From Hymenobacter nivis (GTDB lineage: Bacteria; Bacteroidota; Bacteroidia; Cytophagales; Hymenobacteraceae): a DNA stretch of 64,000 bases. Shown here piece after piece: positions 58,304 through 64,000 of this stretch (its first letter is position 1; the number at the start of each line of letters is the position of its first letter). The notes under the pieces are model-generated. The model had not been told where the DNA came from. It did not search any database and was given only the letters and a program-made list of their open reading frames with translations. The translations under genes were made by a program, and so were the position numbers. Location of the stretch: NCBI RefSeq assembly GCF_003149515.1, contig NZ_CP029145.1, forward strand, positions 930,001 to 994,000, given 5' to 3'.

Positions 58304-58849
58304 CTATTTTGCCCCGTAGTGGCGCACGCGCACCGTGGCGGGGCCCTGGGCCGGCACGCGCACCTCGAACAAATACCTGTATTCGTCGTCGCCGATAGCG
58401 GCCATTGGCGCGGGGGCCCCCAGCGCGGCCAGCAGCGGTAGCAGCGTGTTGGAATGGCCCACCACCACCACGGCCCGGCCGGCGTAGGCGCGGCGCAGCG
58501 TGTCGGCCAGCGCCCCCGGCTGCCGGGCGTCGTAGAGGTACGGGGCCAGGCCGGTGGCGGCGGCCAGCGGGACAAGGGTGGCGCGGGTGCGCAGGGTATT
58601 GGTGGTGAACAGCGCCGCCGGGTGCACCCGGCGCAGGGCCCTAGCCAGGGCCCCGGCGCGGGCCCGGCCGGCGGCCGTCAGGGGCGGGTTAGGTCCGCGC
58701 CGGGGGTAAGATCTTTGTCGGCGTGGCGCACCACGTACACGGTAAGAGCGGGCGGCGCGACGGGCGCGGCGGCTAGACCCGGCCGCCAGCACCAGCAGTA
58801 ACAACAGGACCCACGCGGCGCGCAACGTCCAAGGCTTCGTGACATTCAT
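58304..58849 (-). CDS. Histidine phosphatase family protein, active site scrambled by two shifts
   Basis: 181 residues. Signal-anchor (LRAAWVLLLLLVLAAGS), then the body of a histidine phosphatase: LTAAGRARAGALARALRRVHPAALFTTNTLRTRAT, VVVVGHSNTLLPLLAALG with the second catalytic His, and a last strand. But the first catalytic motif (VYVVRHADKD) is readable only in another frame at about 58703-58745: the ORF carries about 20 scrambled residues there. Two compensating indels would restore a normal RH motif. Either damaged or a sequence error in GC-rich DNA. Confidence 0.6.
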   Translation of the reverse strand: MNVTKPWTLRAAWVLLLLLVLAAGSSRRARRAARSYRVRGAPRRQRSYPRRGPNPPLTAAGRARAGALARALRRVHPAALFTTNTLRTRATLVPLAAATGLAPYLYDARQPGALADTLRRAYAGRAVVVVGHSNTLLPLLAALGAPAPMAAIGDDEYRYLFEVRVPAQGPATVRVRHYGAK

Positions 58850-59035
58850 GGCATTGATGGCAAACAGAATAAATGCGTGATGGGGGCCAAAGAACGGGGA
58901 ATTGGGGCCCCAACGCGTGCCCTAAAAAAATTTCTTCATCAAATCGACAGCAAATCTTCATCTTTATCTAACCATCACGTACCGAATGTTGTACCGCCGA
59001 TGCGGCTTCTCTCCCATTTCCCCCCTACCCCAGCC

Positions 59036-59719
59036 ATGCACGTTCTGCTTGTCGAAGACGAAAAAAGCCTCCACCAGGAAATGCGGCAGTTCCTGCGGCA
59101 GGCCCAGTACCTGGTCGATTCGGCCTTTACCTACTCCGAAGCTTCGGAGAAGCTGTTCGTCAACAGCTACGATTTTGTGCTTCTCGACCTGGGCCTGCCC
59201 GACGGCGACGGCCTCGATTTGCTGCGCGAAGCCCGGCCCCGCGAGGGCCAGGAGGCGTCGTTCATCGTGCTCACCGCCCGCGGGGCCCTCGACGACCGCA
59301 TCCGCGGCCTCGACCTGGGCGCCGATGATTACCTGCCCAAGCCGTTCTCCCTCTTGGAGTTGACGAGCCGGATGCAGGCCATCACGCGCCGCAAGTTTGG
59401 GTTGAAGCGCACGGAAATCACGTTCGGCGATGGCTTCAGCCTCGACTCCACGGCGCGCATTGTGCGCCAGAGCGGCCAGGAGGTGCCCCTCACCAAAAAA
59501 GAGTTCGACCTGCTGCACTACCTGCTGCTGCACCGCGGCCGGGTGCTCACGCGCCTGCAACTCGGCGAGCACCTGTGGGGCAATGTGTTAGAAGACGATT
59601 CCGACTCGAACTACATCGACGTGCACATCAAAAACGTGCGCAAAAAGCTGGCCCTGTTCGCCCCCGCCGACTTCCTCGAAACCGTGCGCGGCATCGGCTA
59701 CCGGGCCTCGGAGGCGTAG
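59036..59719 (+). CDS. OmpR/PhoB-type response regulator
   Basis: 227 residues from ATG 59036. Receiver domain (MHVLLVEDEKSLHQEMRQFL; acceptor Asp51 in VLLDLGLPDGDG; Thr in IVLTARG; Lys in DDYLPKPFSLLEL) and a C-terminal winged helix (LTKKEFDLLHYLLLHRGRVLTRLQLGEHLWG, YIDVHIKNVRKKL, TVRGIGYRASE). Binds promoters when phosphorylated by the kinase 88 bases downstream. Longer upstream frames are rejected because the family begins with MHVLLVEDE. A short palindrome separates it from the kinase gene. Confidence 0.93.
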   Translation: MHVLLVEDEKSLHQEMRQFLRQAQYLVDSAFTYSEASEKLFVNSYDFVLLDLGLPDGDGLDLLREARPREGQEASFIVLTARGALDDRIRGLDLGADDYLPKPFSLLELTSRMQAITRRKFGLKRTEITFGDGFSLDSTARIVRQSGQEVPLTKKEFDLLHYLLLHRGRVLTRLQLGEHLWGNVLEDDSDSNYIDVHIKNVRKKLALFAPADFLETVRGIGYRASEA

Positions 59720-59737
59720 GCGGCCGGCGCTCATCAG

Positions 59738-59778
59738 AAAGAACGTCATGCTGAACGCAGCGCAGCATGACGTTCTTT
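59738..59778. repeat. Short GTCATGCTGA palindrome, copy 4
   Basis: Perfect 16-bp arms 59738-59753 and 59763-59778 (AAAGAACGTCATGCTG and complement) with a 9-base loop, between response regulator and kinase genes. It ends in T-rich sequence and may lower kinase expression. Confidence 0.85.
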
Positions 59779-59807
59779 TTGCATTCTTTAAAGTTGTACC
59801 TCATCCG

Positions 59808-61160
59808 ATGCGCTTAGAAACCAAGCTGGCCCTGTTCAACGCGCTGTCGAAGCTGCTGCTGGTGCTGCTGGGGGTGCTGCTAATCACGCCCATTGTGCAG
59901 CGGGTGGCAGTGGCCCACACCGACCAGCGCCTCCACGAAAAGAAGCTGGAGGTGCTGGCCCTCGTGCAGCGCGACGGCCTGGCCGCCTTCGTGCGCGCCG
60001 AGCGCAGCGAAACCTATGCCGACTACAACCTGCTCAAGCAGGAATACATCAGCATCACGCCGCTACTGCTGGGCCCCGGCAGCCCCACCGAACGCGTATT
60101 TGAGGAGCGCCGGCAGGTGGACAATGAGGTGGAGGACTTCCGCATCCTGAGTTGCGTCGTGCCGGCCCAACGACCGGACGGGCGGGCGTTTCGGCTCGAA
60201 ATTGGCTCGTCGCTGGGCACTCTAGAGCTGCTCACGCACACGCTGCGGCAGCTGGCGCTGTGGGTGCTGGTGGCCGTGGCGCTGGGCACGGTGCTCACCG
60301 ACGTGGCCTTTGCCCACTACCTGCTGGGGCCCCTGCGCGAGCTCACGGCCCGCAAGCTGCGCGGCATCCGGCAGCCGTCGGAGTTTTCGTTTGCGCCCAT
60401 CGCTACCGGCACCACCGATTTCCGGCGCCTCGACGACGGCCTGAACGCGCTGATGCGCCAGATTCAGTCGGCTTTCGAAAAGGAGCGCGAGTTCATGAGC
60501 AACGTGAGCCACGAGCTGCTCACACCAGTGAGCATCCTGCAGTCGCGCTTCGAGAACATGCTGCAAGACCATACCTTGCCCGAGCAGCACGCCCGCCAGG
60601 TGGTGGAGTCGCAGCGCACGCTCTACCGCCTGCGCAACACGGTGCGCACGCTGCTGCTCATCGCCAACATTGAGAACGAGCAGTACCTGCGCGACGAAGT
60701 GGTGAGCCTCACGCAAACCGCGCGCGATGTGGCCGAGGAACTCGAAGACCGCCGCCAGCAGCGCGACATCAGCCTGGCCGTGGACCTCGAACCCGACTGG
60801 GTGCTGCGCCGCGCCAACGCCACGCTGCTGCACACGCTGCTGCGCAACCTGCTGGCCAACGCCATCAAGTACAACCACATGGGCGGCACCATCCGTATTG
60901 TGGGGCGGCCCGTGCTGGCCGGCGGCTACGCCCTGCGGGTGGAGGACACGGGGCCCGGCATCGCCGCCGAGCACCTACCCCACTTGTTCGACCGGTTCCG
61001 GCGGTTTTCGGCGCCCGGCCCGGGGGCCCCGGAGGGCTACGGCCTGGGCCTGCCCATCGCCCAAACCATTGCCGCTTTCCACGGGGCCACGCTGCGGGCC
61101 GAGTCAGTGCTGGGCCAGGGCACGGCCTTCGTAGTGGAGTTTGGGCCGGCAGCGGGCTAG
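59808..61160 (+). CDS. Two-component sensor histidine kinase
   Basis: 450 residues from ATG 59808. First transmembrane helix about 15-33 (KLLLVLLGVLLITPIVQ), a periplasmic sensor of about 110 residues, second helix about 146-168, dimerisation domain with His235 in SNVSHELLTPVSIL (Leu-Thr where Arg-Thr is usual), then ATPase boxes: N in LLRNLLANAIKYN, G1 in VEDTGPGIAAEHLP, F in LFDRFRRFS, G2 in GYGLGLPIA. Partners the response regulator upstream. The signal is unknown. Starting earlier at 59748 would put the palindrome inside the coding sequence. Confidence 0.92.
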   Translation: MRLETKLALFNALSKLLLVLLGVLLITPIVQRVAVAHTDQRLHEKKLEVLALVQRDGLAAFVRAERSETYADYNLLKQEYISITPLLLGPGSPTERVFEERRQVDNEVEDFRILSCVVPAQRPDGRAFRLEIGSSLGTLELLTHTLRQLALWVLVAVALGTVLTDVAFAHYLLGPLRELTARKLRGIRQPSEFSFAPIATGTTDFRRLDDGLNALMRQIQSAFEKEREFMSNVSHELLTPVSILQSRFENMLQDHTLPEQHARQVVESQRTLYRLRNTVRTLLLIANIENEQYLRDEVVSLTQTARDVAEELEDRRQQRDISLAVDLEPDWVLRRANATLLHTLLRNLLANAIKYNHMGGTIRIVGRPVLAGGYALRVEDTGPGIAAEHLPHLFDRFRRFSAPGPGAPEGYGLGLPIAQTIAAFHGATLRAESVLGQGTAFVVEFGPAAG

Positions 61161-61242
61161 GGCGCTGGCGCCGCGATTCACGGAGGCTTCACCCACTGGG
61201 TCCTAGCTTCCTGCCGTGGTTGCTGCCCCTACCCTTCGGGTT

Positions 61243-61431
61243 ATGAAATACGTGTTTTTCCTTGCGCTGGCGCTAGCGTTGGTGCTGGGCGTGGTGGCGA
61301 CGGGCCGCCACCGGGCCCGCGCACGCCGCCCTACGCCAGGTGCGCCGGTAGTAGTGCGCAAGTCGGCCTGGGGCCCCGGCCGGCCCAAAACCGTGCGGAC
61401 GGTGCGCGCGGCGGCCATAGAGCGGCCATAG
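61243..61431 (+). CDS. Small basic single-helix protein
   Basis: 62 residues from ATG 61243: one N-terminal helix (VFFLALALALVLGVVATG) followed by a strongly basic tail (RHRARARRPTPG, RPKTVRTVR). The stop codon lies within the 11-bp tandem repeat at 61411-61449. No family recognised. It may be a single-pass membrane protein; expression is unproven. Confidence 0.4.
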   Translation: MKYVFFLALALALVLGVVATGRHRARARRPTPGAPVVVRKSAWGPGRPKTVRTVRAAAIERP

Positions 61432-61449
61432 AGCGGCCATAGAGCGGCC
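61411..61449. repeat. 11-bp tandem repeat (GCGGCCATAGA x3.5)
   Basis: Three full copies and one partial copy in a row. 11 is not a multiple of 3, so loss or gain of a unit would shift the C-terminus of the overlapping small ORF. Confidence 0.9.
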
Positions 61450-61489
61450 CTAAGGTTGTTGACTACCGACCTGTAAGTTTGGAATTGCT

Positions 61490-62392
61490 CTATTTCCCCC
61501 CGTGGGTTCCCAGTTCGGGCGCGGCAATGCCGTAGTCTTCGGCCGGAATGGGCTGAGGTGGCGTAACGGCGGTGCTGGCGGCGGGCAGCGGCAGTTGCCA
61601 CTGCTGGCTGAGGAATTCCAGGCCGCGGTAGGCCGTAAAATCGAACTGGCAGGGCACGATGGACACGTACTGGTGGGCCAGGGCCCACTCGTCGGTGTCG
61701 GTGCCGGGGTCGAGGTTCACGAACGAGCCGATGAGCCAGAAGTACGGGCGCTGGTAGGGGTCGTGGCGCTCGTCAAATTCTTCCTGCCACTTGGCGCGGG
61801 CCTGGCGGCAGAGGCGCAGGCCGGCCACGGGCCCGGCTGACTTCTTGGGAATGTTCACGTTCAGGGCCGTGCCGGGGGGCACGCCGTGGGCCAGGGCATG
61901 CTGGCAAATCTGGGTAACCCAGGGCCCCACGTGCGAAAAATCGGCGTTGTCGCCGTACTCGCACAGCGAAAAGCCGATGGCCGGCAGCCCCTCGATGGCC
62001 GCCTCGATGGCCGCCGACATGGTGCCCGAGTACAGCACGTTCACCGAGGCGTTGGAGCCGTGGTTGATGCCCGACACCACGAGGTCGGGCGTGCGGTCTT
62101 TCAGCACGTAGTGCTTGGCGATTTTCACGCAGTCGGCCGGTGTGCCCGAGCACTGATAGGCGGCCACGTCGGGCCCAAACACGCGGTTTTCCGTCAGGCG
62201 CAACGGCTGGCCGATGGTGATGGCGTGGCCCATGCCCGACTGCGGCGAGTCGGGCGCCACTACCACCACTTCGGCCCCCAGGGCCTGTACGATGCGCACC
62301 AAATGCCGGATGCCGGGGGCGGTGATGCCGTCGTCGTTGGAAACGAGGACGAGCGGACGAGGAGCGGCGGAAGCGAGGGGCGAGTCGGACAT
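61490..62392 (-). CDS. surE: 5'/3'-nucleotidase SurE
   Basis: 300 residues from ATG 62392. Metal-dependent nucleotidase of stress survival. PRPLVLVSNDDGITAPGIRHLV with the catalytic Asp-Asp, VVAPDSPQSGMGHAITIGQPLRL, CSGTPADCVKIAKHYVL, LVVSGINHGSNASVNVLYSGTMSAAIEA, and the tail AGLRLCRQARAKWQEEFDERHDPYQRPYFWLIGSF. An extension upstream to 62581 overlaps the divergent peptidase gene and is rejected. Single gene, divergent from the M14 gene with a 76-base gap. Confidence 0.95.
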   Translation of the reverse strand: MSDSPLASAAPRPLVLVSNDDGITAPGIRHLVRIVQALGAEVVVVAPDSPQSGMGHAITIGQPLRLTENRVFGPDVAAYQCSGTPADCVKIAKHYVLKDRTPDLVVSGINHGSNASVNVLYSGTMSAAIEAAIEGLPAIGFSLCEYGDNADFSHVGPWVTQICQHALAHGVPPGTALNVNIPKKSAGPVAGLRLCRQARAKWQEEFDERHDPYQRPYFWLIGSFVNLDPGTDTDEWALAHQYVSIVPCQFDFTAYRGLEFLSQQWQLPLPAASTAVTPPQPIPAEDYGIAAPELGTHGGK

Positions 62393-62468
62393 GAGAAAAG
62401 CAACGGTACTGGGCACAGGTACGCGAGGGCCCCGGGTGCGGTTCGGCTTTTTGGTGGAATTTGCAGCC

Positions 62469-64000
62469 ATGTTCGCTTTACTCTTCGCCGCCCTGATGCC
62501 TGCCTTCGCCCCCGCCCCACCGCCCGCCCCCGCCTGGCGCACTCCGTTTGAGCTAGATCCGGCCCGCAACACCACCGCCACCCACGCCGAGTGCGTGGCC
62601 TACTACCAAAAGCTGGCCGCCGCCTACCCCGGCCATATCAGCCTACGCGAGGCGGGCCCCACCGACTGCGGCCTGCCACTGCACGAGGTCGTGCTGTCGG
62701 CCGACGGCGACACCGACCCGGTGCACCTGCGGGCCCTGCACCGGCCGGTGCTCTTCATCCAGAACGGCATCCACCCGGGCGAGCCCGAAGGCATCGACGC
62801 CAGCATGATGCTGGCCCGCGACCTGGTGCAGCAGCCGCGGCTAGCCAAGCTGCTGGTGGGCGTCACGGTCGTCATCGTGCCCATTTACAACGTGGGTGGG
62901 GCCCTGAACCGCAACGCCACCACCCGCGCCAACCAGGACGGCCCGGCCAGCTACGGCTTCCGCGGCAACGCCCGCAACTTCGACCTGAACCGCGACTACG
63001 TGAAGCAGGACACGCGCAACGCCCGTTCGTTTGCGGCGCTGTTTCAGAAGTGGCAGCCGGAGGTATTCGTGGAAACCCACACCTCCAACGGGGCCGATTA
63101 CCAGTACACGATGACGCTCATTCCGACCCAGCCCAGCAAGCTGGCGCCGGCCCTGGGGGCCTACCTGCAACAGCAGCTGCTGCCCGCGCTATACAAGGGC
63201 ATGGACCAGAAAAAGTGGGCCATGACGCCGTACGTGGACTTTGCGGGCGAAACGCCGGAGAGCGGAATGCAGGCGTTTTTGGAGAGCCCGCGCTACTCCA
63301 CCGGCTACGCGGCCCTGTTCCACACCATCGGCTTCATGCCCGAAACCCACATGCTGAAGGCCTTCGGGCCCCGCGTGCGCGCCACCTACGACCTGCTGCT
63401 AACCATACTCGAAACCGTGCAGCGCCAGGCCCCCGCCCTGCTGGCCGCCCGTGCCGGGGCCCTGGCCGCGCAGGCCACCCAAACCACCTTCCCCCTGGCC
63501 TGGGCCCTGGACGATAAGCCGAGCGAAACCGTGCAGTTCCGCGGCTACGAGGCCGGCCACCGGCCCAGCGAAGTCAGCGGCCAGCCGCGCCTGTACTACG
63601 ACCGCGCCCGGCCCTACACCCGGCCCGTGCCCTACACCAACACGGCCCACCCCACGGCCACCGTGGGGGCCCCCACGGCCTACCTCATCCCGCAAGCCTG
63701 GGCCGAGGTGGTGGACAACCTGCGCCGCAACGGCGTGCAGCTGGAGCGCCTGGCGCAGGACGTGACCGTGCCCGCCGAGACGTACTACGTGGAGGATTTC
63801 CAGACCGTACCCCGCGCCTACGAAGGCCATTACCTGCATAGCAAAGTGCGCCTGCGCACCGTGGGGGCCCCCGTGGCCTGCCGCGCCGGCGACTACGTGG
63901 CCCGCGTGGCCCAGCCCGCCGCCCGCTACCTCGTGGAAACCCTGGAGCCCCAAGCCACCGACTCGTTCTTCGCCTGGGGCTTCTTCGACAGCATTTTGCA
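62469..64000 (+). CDS. M14-family zinc carboxypeptidase, cut by the window end
   Basis: 510 residues seen, no stop before 64000. Signal peptide (MFALLFAALMPAFAPAPP). M14 signature: zinc ligands His and Glu in FIQNGIHPGEPEGIDA, NRNATTRANQDGP, the structured RNFDLNRDYVKQDT (substrate Arg), and the third zinc ligand His in VFVETHTSNGADYQY; later TGYAALFHTIGFMPETHML. Such enzymes cut C-terminal residues outside the cell. The catalytic Glu is expected beyond about residue 300; ETHMLKAFG near 298 is a candidate. Start at ATG 62469. A beta-domain may follow outside the window. Confidence 0.88.
   Translation, partial: MFALLFAALMPAFAPAPPPAPAWRTPFELDPARNTTATHAECVAYYQKLAAAYPGHISLREAGPTDCGLPLHEVVLSADGDTDPVHLRALHRPVLFIQNGIHPGEPEGIDASMMLARDLVQQPRLAKLLVGVTVVIVPIYNVGGALNRNATTRANQDGPASYGFRGNARNFDLNRDYVKQDTRNARSFAALFQKWQPEVFVETHTSNGADYQYTMTLIPTQPSKLAPALGAYLQQQLLPALYKGMDQKKWAMTPYVDFAGETPESGMQAFLESPRYSTGYAALFHTIGFMPETHMLKAFGPRVRATYDLLLTILETVQRQAPALLAARAGALAAQATQTTFPLAWALDDKPSETVQFRGYEAGHRPSEVSGQPRLYYDRARPYTRPVPYTNTAHPTATVGAPTAYLIPQAWAEVVDNLRRNGVQLERLAQDVTVPAETYYVEDFQTVPRAYEGHYLHSKVRLRTVGAPVACRAGDYVARVAQPAARYLVETLEPQATDSFFAWGFFDSIL

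Noticed and set aside
1..64000. CRISPR array, tRNA or rRNA genes
   Set aside because: No regularly spaced repeats of CRISPR type were seen, and no cloverleaf or rRNA-like stretch was recognised in the gaps.

Overview
The window reads as chromosomal DNA of a high-GC member of the Bacteroidota, most likely a Hymenobacter-like Cytophagales bacterium. This rests on gene content (two TonB-linked outer-membrane barrels, a TamL-type BamA homologue with a lipobox, PorT-like barrel, sigma/anti-sigma pairs), on repeated TAnnTTTG promoter boxes, on the lack of Shine-Dalgarno sites, and on families of intergenic palindromes. Species assignment is inference; no rRNA or tRNA gene is present.

Layout. 1-6.6 kb: a sugar-1-phosphate transferase for surface polysaccharide, riboflavin synthase, PAP2 phosphatase, hemF, and a fused E1 alpha/beta oxo-acid dehydrogenase divergent from hemF. 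6.8-23.3 kb: envelope and regulation: an OMP_b-brl-type receptor, an ECF sigma/anti-sigma pair (ATGA overlap), tamL divergent from an SpoU-type rRNA methylase, a second sigma/anti-sigma-like/barrel cluster, a low-GC HEPN-like gene, a CoA-binding protein, ribulose-phosphate epimerase and a TonB-dependent receptor. 23.4-29.7 kb: an accessory 'graveyard' holding an IS5-type and an IS630-type element (both needing a -1 frameshift), three decayed transposases, a beheaded DUF6326-like gene, an intact DUF4386 gene, and three tiny tandem ORFs in AT-rich DNA. 29.9-32.7 kb: a GNAT acetyltransferase, a GT9 glycosyltransferase and an Xre/MbcA/ParS-RES toxin-antitoxin pair with a palindromic operator. 33.4-42.4 kb: one complete histidine operon, hisG-hisDC-hisB-hisH-hisA-HAD-hisF-hisIE, which together cover every step from PRPP/ATP to histidine and end at a perfect terminator.

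The most interesting locus is the his operon. Its promoter drives a 31-codon leader peptide with five His codons among its last eight, followed by what look like mutually exclusive antiterminator and terminator hairpins: classical attenuation logic. Inside the operon, histidinol dehydrogenase and histidinol-phosphate aminotransferase are fused in a single 815-residue ORF.

42.4-64 kb: a winged-helix-like protein of unknown function next to a dense AAAGTAYA repeat field, a TPR protein, gyrA, a small lipoprotein, an HD hydrolase, a secreted beta-helix protein, HicAB followed by a HigA-N-terminus/lipoprotein chimera, an IGHMBP2-like helicase, several decayed genes (alpha/beta hydrolase, catalase tail, a lipoprotein with one stop, a histidine phosphatase with two shifts), an SMP-30-like lipoprotein, a two-component system, surE, and an M14 carboxypeptidase cut by the window end.
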